Shown here: one piece after another, positions 7,338 through 13,311 of the stretch
Layout: the number at the start of each line of letters is the position of its first letter
Position numbering within the stretch: position 1 is the stretch's first letter
DNA from: CANGTU01 sp046336655
GTDB lineage: Bacteria > Bacteroidota > Bacteroidia > Flavobacteriales_D > Sanyastnellaceae
Direction of reading: 5' to 3'
NCBI GenBank assembly: GCA_046336655.1
Contig: JBKDGH010000123.1
Span: 1-15,174, forward strand
DNA length: 15,174 nt
Made by a program: the position numbers and the translations under genes
Notes under the pieces: model-generated
The model's input: the letters and a program-made list of their open reading frames with translations, nothing else
Databases searched by the model: none
Told to the model about the DNA's origin: nothing

Positions 7338-7793
7338 ATGGCACTTAACACCACAACTCTGACAACAGTCGCGGAATGCGATCTGATTATCAGCGAAGTA
7401 AGTCGCGAAAAGACTGTAAACCTGAATCGCAAAGGCTCACTCGAGCTGCGCCTGACTCAGGAAGTGAACAACACGGATCTGATGCAGCGCCTTGCGTTTA
7501 TTCCGATCAAAATGGCGGGCCTGCAGAACATGCTGGCGCAGAATCCGCCGGAAGAAGAGGTGCGCCGCATCAACATTCAGATTGCGGACACCATCAAGGA
7601 GCAGGCGACGATGGAGCGACAGCTTGAGCGCTTCGGACCGCACTGGCGACTTCTTCTTCAGATTGAAGTCGAAGAATGCGATGCCATCATTGCCGTGAAA
7701 GATGCGCAATTGGCAGAGCTGGAGGCGCACAAAGCCACACTCCAGGCAGCAGGTGGTGGCGAAAACCCGGAAGGTGGCGCTGAGGCCGCATAA
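7338..7793 (+). CDS. Small helical coiled-coil protein, unknown function
   Basis: This 151-aa soluble protein starts at ATG 7338. An in-frame ATG at 7248 would add 30 residues with two cysteines and no helical character, so it is less likely. The body is almost entirely predicted helix with heptad-like Leu/Ile spacing (about residues 30-135), including LMQRLAFIPIKMAGLQNML and a Glu/Ala-rich segment. The protein ends in a flexible Gly/Glu/Ala tail. No family is recognised; the length and composition suit a structural or adaptor protein. A strong hairpin 23 nt past the stop probably ends its transcript. It is not obviously linked to its neighbours. Confidence 0.65.
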   Translation: MALNTTTLTTVAECDLIISEVSREKTVNLNRKGSLELRLTQEVNNTDLMQRLAFIPIKMAGLQNMLAQNPPEEEVRRINIQIADTIKEQATMERQLERFGPHWRLLLQIEVEECDAIIAVKDAQLAELEAHKATLQAAGGGENPEGGAEAA

Positions 7794-7815
7794 CCCAACG
7801 GGTTGGACGAAAGAA

Positions 7816-7838
7816 GGGAGGCCCTTGAAGGGCCTCCC
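7816..7838 (+). terminator. Strong GC-rich hairpin, probable terminator
   Basis: GGGAGGCCC (7816-7824) pairs perfectly with GGGCCTCCC (7830-7838). Two more T-A pairs in the loop make an 11-bp stem around a single G. Only a weak pyrimidine-rich tract (TCATCGTTCCTC) follows rather than a run of T. It sits between the 151-aa gene and the zinc-ribbon gene, so it may end the first transcript or act as a processing/stability element. Confidence 0.65.
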
Positions 7839-7877
7839 TCATCGTTCCTCCACAACACAATCCCACCCTTATCTACC

Positions 7878-8099
7878 ATGAAAGCAGAACACACCACCGT
7901 GATTAGCATTTACCGTGGACGCCCTGCACTGCATTGCACTTATCAGGGAAAAGTGTGCTATCTCGAGCACCGGTTTGCAAAAGACGACCTTCGCAAAATC
8001 AGAGAGCACGACAATCAATCACACAAAATTCCTTGTCGCACGTATGAGTGTCCACACTGCGGTTATTGGCACCTGACCTCGCTTGAAATGCAAGCTTGA
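7878..8099 (+). CDS. Short zinc-ribbon protein
   Basis: This 73-aa protein starts at ATG 7878. The same frame opens at 7803, but that start would place the terminator hairpin inside the coding region, so it is rejected. The C-terminal part, C53-RTYE-C58-PH-C61-GYWHLTS, matches the short ribbon signature (Y-x-C-P-x-C-G-x-W-H-L-T) found in many small phage, plasmid and chromosomal proteins. C20 and C27 may supply further metal ligands, together with H31. Such proteins may bind nucleic acid, but their functions are largely unknown. It lies next to heptamer repeat arrays and may belong to an accessory or mobile segment; that link is only positional. Confidence 0.7.
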   Translation: MKAEHTTVISIYRGRPALHCTYQGKVCYLEHRFAKDDLRKIREHDNQSHKIPCRTYECPHCGYWHLTSLEMQA

Positions 8100-8134
8100 T
8101 TTATCCCTTTCAAAAGAGTTTATCCATTCCCCTC

Positions 8135-8155
8135 TCTCCACTCTCCATTCTCCAA
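8135..8155 (-). repeat. Three-unit heptamer array (TGGAGAA family)
   Basis: Three head-to-tail 7-bp units, CTCTCCA, CTCTCCA and TTCTCCA, are the complement of the TGGAGAA unit found at 10712-10774 and the same orientation as the array at 11243-11284. The array sits between the zinc-ribbon gene and the end of the ABC operon. Confidence 0.75.
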
Positions 8156-8180
8156 ACCCCACCGCCCCCGCAAGGTTATC

Positions 8181-8201
8181 TAGTATCTAGTATTTAGAAT
8201 C
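8181..8201 (+). repeat. Second, unrelated heptamer array (TAGTATC)
   Basis: Three consecutive 7-bp units, TAGTATC, TAGTATT and TAGAATC, lie 26 nt from the TGGAGAA-family array. A degenerate unit (GGTTATC) precedes them, and a stray ATCTAG at 8211-8216 runs into the stop codon of the LolA-like gene. The period equals that of the neighbouring array but the unit differs. Confidence 0.65.
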
Positions 8202-8212
8202 TCCTCCAGCAT

Positions 8213-8905
8213 CTAGTTTCTCTTAGAAAAAATCTCATCCCTGATCCCCAGGTTCACCTTATACCCGGTGAGTTCGATTTTGACCTGGCCGGTCTTTGCG
8301 ACGGGCTTGTCGGGGTCGGGAGTTATTGTGCGGTTGATGTCGGTGGCGACGCCTTTCGGGATCTTGAACTTTTTGACATCCACAGTGAAGATCATGCGGT
8401 CGGGCAAGCCCCATTTTACCTGATTGCCATAGGTGTATGCAATGGTGACCATACCGCTGCTGCGCGTGGTGATCTGCGATTTGAGAATGATGTCGCGGTT
8501 GGTGTCAATCCACAATTTGGCCAGCACGAGGTCGGAGGTATCGGAAACAGGAAACACAGACACAATCTCTGCCTTCGCGCCGGCAATCGTTTCCGAGCCC
8601 ATCGTCACTGCGGTATAGCTGTTTTTATCCGCGAGCAATTTGGCAATGTCGGTAAATCCCTGCTTCGGAAGGATGGCAATGCCCTTGGAGTCAATTTTGA
8701 ATTTATCTTTTTGCTTGAAATAAATGGTGGCCCTGGAAGGTAGAATTTTCACCATCGGAATATCCGAGGTAATCAGCGCCTCCACCGAATAATCCTTCAC
8801 GGTATTCATTTTGGCCAGCAATCCGTCGATGGCAGGATTGGCCTCTTGTGTCCAACCGCTCAGCGTGGTGATGCAGAGGAGCAATGCGGTTATGGTAGTT
8901 TTCAT
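8213..8905 (-). CDS. LolA-like periplasmic lipoprotein-carrier-fold protein
   Basis: This 230-aa protein has a cleavable signal peptide (residues 1 to about 19, MKTTITALLLCITTLSGWTQ), so it would be exported to the periplasm. The mature part has the LolA/LolB-type pattern: an N-terminal helix (IDGLLAKMNTVKDYSVEALI) followed by successive beta strands, ending in the strand that contains KVNLGIRDEIFSKRN. LolA folds form a half-barrel that carries lipids or lipoproteins across the periplasm. It is the last gene of the ABC operon, overlapping the permease by 4 nt (ATGA), so it probably works with that transporter, perhaps accepting a hydrophobic substrate. It need not be the true LolA, since Bacteroidota often have several paralogues. 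Confidence 0.7.
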   Translation of the reverse strand: MKTTITALLLCITTLSGWTQEANPAIDGLLAKMNTVKDYSVEALITSDIPMVKILPSRATIYFKQKDKFKIDSKGIAILPKQGFTDIAKLLADKNSYTAVTMGSETIAGAKAEIVSVFPVSDTSDLVLAKLWIDTNRDIILKSQITTRSSGMVTIAYTYGNQVKWGLPDRMIFTVDVKKFKIPKGVATDINRTITPDPDKPVAKTGQVKIELTGYKVNLGIRDEIFSKRN

Positions 8906-9744
8906 GAGGTAATGTCTTTTCGGTTGAAACTGAATAATGCGACGATCACAAATACCACATTATGCGCGAGCAGGATCACCACGGACTGCAGAATGTCCCC
9001 GGTAGGCAACGGCTCTTCAAAGAAGCTGCGCCACGAGGCCATGTGGGTGGTAAAAAGGAACGGACGAATGGGGTCGAAAATGCTCACATCCAGCGTGCCG
9101 ATGATGATGAACAAGGTGATGATGGCCATCGTGGTGACGATCGGACCAATGGAGTTTTCAGAAAAACACGAGAGCGTGATGGAGAGCGATGACACCGTGA
9201 GCATCGCCAGAAAGGCCACTCCGAATCCACCCAGATAGCGCCAGTTGATATCCGCTTCCTGAAGAATGACGAGGCCGTCGCTGTTCAGCACCATGAGGTC
9301 GCCCGAACCGAACATCAGTTTTCCCACGACAACTGCCATGAATCCGAGCCACGCCACAATCAGCATTGTGTACACGCCGCCTGCGAGAAACTTGGATAAA
9401 ATCAACTGCGTGCGGGAAATGGGCTTGGTGGCGAGCATGCGGATGGTGCCCATTGCCGCTTCTCCGGATACCAGATCACCGGTGACGAGCGCCACCAGCA
9501 GCGGAATGTGAATCACCAGCATTTGCAGGATGATGAATGCGACCAGGTTGCCGTTCAGGATCGAGCCTTCGAACGTGAGGGTTTGTTCAAACGACGCCGT
9601 GACAAATGAAATAAACGACATTCCATCGGCCTTGAGTGCAAAAAGGATGACTCCGACAAGGACGGTGACTGCCACCAGTCCGAGGTAACTGCGCGGCTTG
9701 GCGGCTATTTTAATAAACTCGTTGCGTGTGCTTTTGAGCAGCAT
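8902..9744 (-). CDS. ABC-2 type transporter permease
   Basis: This 280-aa inner-membrane protein has about six transmembrane segments: roughly 20-37, 66-88, 115-140, 172-192, 200-220 and 252-274. The first loop carries GDLVSGEAAMGTIRMLATKP followed by ISRTQL, the typical ABC-2/NosY-like coupling region. Homologues pair with a BcrA/NosF-type ATPase, usually for export or for membrane remodelling; the substrate is unknown. It shares one nucleotide with the ATPase stop (TGATG) and overlaps the LolA-like gene by 4 nt, so all three should be translationally coupled. Its resemblance to gliding-motility GldF is only at family level, and no gldG-like gene is present. Confidence 0.85.
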   Translation of the reverse strand: MLLKSTRNEFIKIAAKPRSYLGLVAVTVLVGVILFALKADGMSFISFVTASFEQTLTFEGSILNGNLVAFIILQMLVIHIPLLVALVTGDLVSGEAAMGTIRMLATKPISRTQLILSKFLAGGVYTMLIVAWLGFMAVVVGKLMFGSGDLMVLNSDGLVILQEADINWRYLGGFGVAFLAMLTVSSLSITLSCFSENSIGPIVTTMAIITLFIIIGTLDVSIFDPIRPFLFTTHMASWRSFFEEPLPTGDILQSVVILLAHNVVFVIVALFSFNRKDITS

Positions 9745-10655
9745 CAGTTCGTGACGATTTTGATGAAGTAATCTTCCAGTTTGCGCTTCGATTCAATGGA
9801 ATAAATGCGGATGTGCTGTCCCACCAGGGCTTCCGTAAGTCCGGGTATGCGCGATTTATCGACGGCCAGCTGAATCCGGTTTCCGTTGTGTTCAAGTATG
9901 CGGATATCCGGAAAGGCATTTTCAATAAACCCGATGGTGTGCCCTACGGGCTCGACTTCCAGATTGACAATCAGTTCTTCGGCGTTGAGCAGTTCGGATA
10001 CCTGACCTTCAATCACCGAACGGCCTTGGTTGATGATCACCATCCGGTTGGCGATGATCTCGATTTCAGAGAGTTGGTGCGAAGAGAGCAGGACCGTTTT
10101 GTGCTGCTCCGACTGGAGGCGCAGAATGAGGTTGCGGACGTCAATGATTCCCTGCGGATCGAGTCCGGTGGTAGGCTCGTCGAGGATAATCAGTTCGGGA
10201 TTGTGGAGGAGCGTCTGAGCAATACCCAGTCGCTGCTTCATGCCGTGGGAGAATCCGGAAACCTTATCCTTTCCGCGCCCCGAAAGCCCGACGAAATCGA
10301 GCATGTCCATGATTTCCCGTTTGGACACATTCACTCCTGAAATGCGTGCGAAGATTTCCAGGTTGCGCTCCGCAGAAAGGTATTTGTAGAAATCCGGCTT
10401 TTCAATGATGCAGCCCACCTTGCGGAGAATCTCCCCGCGGTGTCCGGCGAGTGGTTTTCCAAAAATCCGGATCTCTCCTTTGTCCGGAGTAATCAGCGAA
10501 AGCATGCACCGGATGGTTGTGCTCTTCCCCGCTCCGTTCGGACCGAGGAAACCAAACACATCTCCCCTGTTCACTGTAAAATTTACCTCCTTCACCGCTT
10601 CAAACGATCCGAAGGACTTCGCGAGGTTCCTGACCTCTATAATTGGTTCACTCAT
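9744..10655 (-). CDS. ABC transporter ATP-binding protein (BcrA/NosF-like)
   Basis: This 303-aa cytoplasmic ATPase has Walker A GPNGAGKS (38-45), signature FSHGMKQR (135-142, a variant of LSGGQ), Walker B LIILDEP (155-161), D-loop GLDP (164-167) and switch H193 in SSHQ. The Q-loop position is E85 in CIIEKPDFY, as in bacitracin-type (BcrA) ATPases. Residues about 215-303 form the extra C-terminal domain usual for ATPases paired with ABC-2 permeases. It heads the operon with the permease and LolA-like genes and would energise the export step. It is also in the same broad family as GldA of gliding motility, but context does not support that role. No clear promoter was seen in the ~55 nt upstream. 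Confidence 0.88.
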   Translation of the reverse strand: MSEPIIEVRNLAKSFGSFEAVKEVNFTVNRGDVFGFLGPNGAGKSTTIRCMLSLITPDKGEIRIFGKPLAGHRGEILRKVGCIIEKPDFYKYLSAERNLEIFARISGVNVSKREIMDMLDFVGLSGRGKDKVSGFSHGMKQRLGIAQTLLHNPELIILDEPTTGLDPQGIIDVRNLILRLQSEQHKTVLLSSHQLSEIEIIANRMVIINQGRSVIEGQVSELLNAEELIVNLEVEPVGHTIGFIENAFPDIRILEHNGNRIQLAVDKSRIPGLTEALVGQHIRIYSIESKRKLEDYFIKIVTN

Positions 10656-10711
10656 GATTTCCGATTCCGGGATATGTAAAAGCGGATTTGGGTGAGAGAT
10701 GTTCGGTCTTT

Positions 10712-10774
10712 TGGAGAATTGAGAATGGAGAATAGAGAATGGAGAATGGAGACTGGAGAATGGAGAATGGAGAA
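10712..10774 (+). repeat. Nine-unit TGGAGAA heptamer array, left of the four-helix-bundle gene
   Basis: Nine 7-bp units run in perfect register for 63 nt. Six are TGGAGAA, and three differ by one base (TTGAGAA, TAGAGAA and TGGAGAC). The array ends 13 nt beyond the stop codon of the four-helix-bundle gene. The other side of that gene carries the same unit in the opposite orientation at 11243-11284. Confidence 0.9.
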
Positions 10775-10787
10775 TCGAAGCCAGGCG

Positions 10788-11153
10788 CTAAACTTTTCTG
10801 GAGGATTCGAGATGGTGACGAAGCGCCCGAATCATCCTTTGAAGTCTGATGGCCTTGGATTCTAGAGCATCAAACTCGACTGCATCTATTACCTCTAGAC
10901 GATTTATCAGCCTCAATTGGGTATGAAGTTCTCCCAAAGAGCCATTTGCAACACCTAAGAATTGGACAAACTCCTTGTTTCCATTCCTTCCGGCACCTTC
11001 TGCTATATTCGAAGGAATAGAAATCGCAGCACGCTGGATTTGGTCAACCATGGCGTAGCCAAGTTTAACTTTAATTCTTGGCGAAAGAAGCAGCACTTTT
11101 TCAGCCAGGTCCATAGCGCAGATATAGACCTGAAGATTATCATAGTAATGCAT
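10788..11153 (-). CDS. Four-helix-bundle protein (TIGR02436/IVS-protein family)
   Basis: This protein has 121 aa from the ATG at 11153. A GTG at 11171 would add six residues, but MHYYDNLQVY aligns with the usual family start (M-x-x-Y-x-x-L-x-V-W). The core AISIPSNIAEGAGRNGNKEF followed by VQFLGVANGSLGELHTQL is the hallmark of this family, sometimes called 23S rRNA intervening-sequence or S23 proteins. They are small, soluble, pentamer-forming helical bundles; related Avd proteins assist the reverse transcriptase of diversity-generating retroelements. Most chromosomal copies in Bacteroidota have no known role. Here there is no reverse transcriptase and no rRNA nearby. The gene is alone between two inverted heptamer arrays, and a basic C-terminal tail (HHLESSRKV) ends the protein. 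Confidence 0.9.
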   Translation of the reverse strand: MHYYDNLQVYICAMDLAEKVLLLSPRIKVKLGYAMVDQIQRAAISIPSNIAEGAGRNGNKEFVQFLGVANGSLGELHTQLRLINRLEVIDAVEFDALESKAIRLQRMIRALRHHLESSRKV

Positions 11154-11242
11154 TGTCCGGGACTGAAACACAAATGAACATTTGCTACCTCCGGCTTACA
11201 AGGAAAAGTCCATTCTGTTATGTCAATTTATCGGCATAATCC

Positions 11243-11284
11243 GTCTCCACTCTCCACTCTCCATTCTCCATTCTCTATTCTCCA
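11243..11284 (-). repeat. Six-unit heptamer array, right of the four-helix-bundle gene
   Basis: Six 7-bp units in register (GTCTCCA, CTCTCCA twice, TTCTCCA, TTCTCTA, TTCTCCA) are the complement of the TGGAGAA unit, so the array is inverted relative to 10712-10774. A decayed seventh unit, TGCCCCA, follows to 11291. The array lies 89 nt upstream of the four-helix-bundle start codon and 50 nt before the cytochrome gene, so it could affect expression of either. Confidence 0.85.
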
Positions 11285-11334
11285 TGCCCCATTCCAATCC
11301 CCCCGTCTAACCCATCCTTTCTTATCTTTCGGTC

Positions 11335-13239
11335 ATGAACCAAAAATCCCGGATAGCAGTATTCGGAGCGATGACGTTGGTGACGCTTGTGCTAGTGGGA
11401 TGGCAGACCGACCCGCCGCGTACGAAGGCGCATTTTGTCCACCCCGTGCTCCGCAGCGGTTCGCTTGACTCGCTGTTTCAAGGCTCCAATGATCTTTTTG
11501 CCACTGCAGGTACCTGTGATCATTGTCACGGACTTGACCCCGCCGGACTCGCCAGTGTGGACGCCATGGGCAATGATGTGAATGTGGTGGATGACTGGCG
11601 CTCCAGCATCATGGCCAACAGCGCACGCGACCCGTTCTGGCGCGCAAAAGTGAGTCATGAAGTCGCAGTGAACCCGCTGCTGCAGGAAGAAATCGAATCC
11701 ACCTGTACGAAGTGCCACGCGCCGATGGGACGCTTCGAAGCCATGCACAACGGGTTTGAGCATTACTCCATTGAAGAAATGACGCAGGACCCCATGGCGC
11801 TTGATGGCGTGAGCTGCCTTGCCTGTCACCAGCAACTCCCGCAGGGCGAAGTAGCCAATCACAGCGGCGGACTCATCTTCGATACCAATCGTGTAGCCTA
11901 CGGGCCGTATGATAGTCCACTTGTGACTCCCATGGCACTCTACAGCGAATACATTCCGGAGTTTGGTCCACACATCAACGATGCAAAACTCTGCGCGGGC
12001 TGTCACTCACTTGTGACCAACACGGTGGATCTCGAAGGCAACCTCACTGGTGAGGAGTTTGTAGAACAGGCCACGTGGCATGAATGGCTGAATAGTTCGT
12101 TCAGTGCGGACAACAGCACGTGCCAGACGTGTCACTTGCCGCGATTGAGCAAGCAGGCAGTTATCCTTGCCGCAGGTTACGATACGGAACCCCGCGAACC
12201 ATATGGCTTGCACACGCTCGCAGGGGGCAACAGCCTCATGCTTTCCATCATGCGTGACTACCGCGAAGTGCTCGGCATTTCTGCGACGGAAGAGCAGTTT
12301 AATGCCACCATTGATGCCACGCTAGAAAACCTTCAGGAGCGCAGCGTAACGGTTCAGCCTACTGTACTTTCCAGAACCGAAGACACCGTATTTGTAAGTA
12401 TCCGGCTGAACAACCTCACCGGACACAAACTGCCAAGCGGTTATCCCGCACGCCGGATGAGCCTCCATGTCATCATGCGCGATCAGGAGGGCAATGAACT
12501 CTTCCGCAGTGGTGGTTTTGACCCGGAATTTTTCACGGTTGGAGAAGACCTGCCTTACGAGCCACACCACCAGATTATCCGCTCACAGAATGAGGTTCAG
12601 ATCTATGAAATGGTGATGGGTGATGTGAATAACAACCGCACTACCGTGCTTGAGCGTGGCGCTGTGCACCTCAAAGACAATCGCCTGGTGCCGCAGGGAT
12701 TTTCATTCAGTCACCCGCTGTACGATACTACAGAAGTGGTGCTCAACGGGGTGGATGATCCCGACTTCAACCTCGTGCCCGCTGAAGGCAGCGGTGCGGA
12801 TATTGTGTATTATCACATCCCTACGGAAGGCTTTACTGGCGCAGTGGAAGTGACGGCTGAAGTGTACTATCAGGCGCTCCCTCCCAATTGGATGGATGAA
12901 ATCTTTACGGTAGACACTCCGGAAATCAACACGTGGCAGGAGATGTACAATGCGGCTGACCGCACTCCTGTGCTGATGCGCTCTGCCCAGGTGGATGTGC
13001 CCTCATTTGTCAATCTGCATGAACTCAATGCACGAGGATTCACCGCCACGGCATTCGGACGCGATGTGCGCATCACTGCGCCGCAGCCGGGTGAACTCAG
13101 CATATATGATGCGCGCGGTGCTCTGCTGGTGCGTCAGACTGTTACTCCCGGAACACGGATTATTCAGGTGCCCGGTGCAATGGGTACGTGTCTCGTGGTA
13201 CTGAACGGCGAGGTGCGGAAAGTGCTGCTGACTCAGTAA
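11335..13239 (+). CDS. Secreted pentaheme cytochrome c with T9SS-like C-terminal domain
   Basis: This 634-aa protein has an N-terminal signal sequence (hydrophobic residues 8-22) and five c-heme motifs: CDHCH (61-65), CTKCH (124-128), CLACH (161-165), CAGCH (220-224) and CQTCH (263-267), resembling cytochrome c554-type multiheme domains. Residues about 335-555 form a beta-rich part containing NLTGHKLPSGYPARR (360-374), a motif that recurs in large multiheme cytochromes. Residues about 575-634 (DVRITAPQPGELSIYDARGA and onward, ending in GEVRKVLLTQ) resemble a type A T9SS sorting domain, implying passage through the outer membrane and surface attachment or release. It probably moves electrons outside the inner membrane; the redox partner is unknown. 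No full promoter match lies in the 50 nt between the heptamer array and the start. It ends at a bidirectional terminator. Confidence 0.87.
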   Translation: MNQKSRIAVFGAMTLVTLVLVGWQTDPPRTKAHFVHPVLRSGSLDSLFQGSNDLFATAGTCDHCHGLDPAGLASVDAMGNDVNVVDDWRSSIMANSARDPFWRAKVSHEVAVNPLLQEEIESTCTKCHAPMGRFEAMHNGFEHYSIEEMTQDPMALDGVSCLACHQQLPQGEVANHSGGLIFDTNRVAYGPYDSPLVTPMALYSEYIPEFGPHINDAKLCAGCHSLVTNTVDLEGNLTGEEFVEQATWHEWLNSSFSADNSTCQTCHLPRLSKQAVILAAGYDTEPREPYGLHTLAGGNSLMLSIMRDYREVLGISATEEQFNATIDATLENLQERSVTVQPTVLSRTEDTVFVSIRLNNLTGHKLPSGYPARRMSLHVIMRDQEGNELFRSGGFDPEFFTVGEDLPYEPHHQIIRSQNEVQIYEMVMGDVNNNRTTVLERGAVHLKDNRLVPQGFSFSHPLYDTTEVVLNGVDDPDFNLVPAEGSGADIVYYHIPTEGFTGAVEVTAEVYYQALPPNWMDEIFTVDTPEINTWQEMYNAADRTPVLMRSAQVDVPSFVNLHELNARGFTATAFGRDVRITAPQPGELSIYDARGALLVRQTVTPGTRIIQVPGAMGTCLVVLNGEVRKVLLTQ

Positions 13240-13261
13240 ATCTTTTTTTTTGACATCAATA

Positions 13262-13292
13262 AAAAAGCGCCGGATGTTCTCCGGCGCTTTTT
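13262..13292. terminator. Bidirectional intrinsic terminator between convergent genes
   Basis: AAAAAGCGCCGG (13262-13273) pairs perfectly with CCGGCGCTTTTT (13281-13292) around the 7-nt loop ATGTTCT. The T run on the right serves the plus-strand cytochrome gene, and the A run on the left becomes the U run for the minus-strand protease gene, whose stop is 20 nt away. Confidence 0.92.
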
Positions 13293-13311
13293 GTTTCAAA
13301 TGACTATTCGG

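Noticed and set aside
6526..7793. Toxin-antitoxin pair formed by the HTH gene and the following helical protein
   Set aside because: They are 299 nt apart, and the second protein has no toxin-like catalytic motif; there is no evidence for co-transcription.
7803..7877. Upstream start for the zinc-ribbon protein
   Set aside because: The added 25 residues would be encoded by the strong hairpin 7816-7838 and show no conserved features.
9813..10340. 175-aa open frame on the plus strand opposite the ABC ATPase gene
   Set aside because: It is antisense to a clearly conserved ATPase with all motifs intact; its composition follows from the complementary codons.
8902..10655. Gliding motility gldA/gldF pair
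   Set aside because: The resemblance is at ABC-2 family level only; gldG is absent, and the third gene is LolA-like.
10788..11153. Diversity-generating retroelement accessory (Avd) gene
   Set aside because: No reverse transcriptase, template repeat or variable repeat is found in the surrounding kilobases; only the family fold is shared.
10712..11284. CRISPR-like array
   Set aside because: The units are 7 bp, contiguous and without spacers, and no cas genes are present; they are tandem heptamers.
11392..12006. 204-aa minus-strand open frame opposite the cytochrome
   Set aside because: It overlaps the heme motifs of the plus-strand gene; its His/Ala/Val-rich translation is typical of an antisense shadow.
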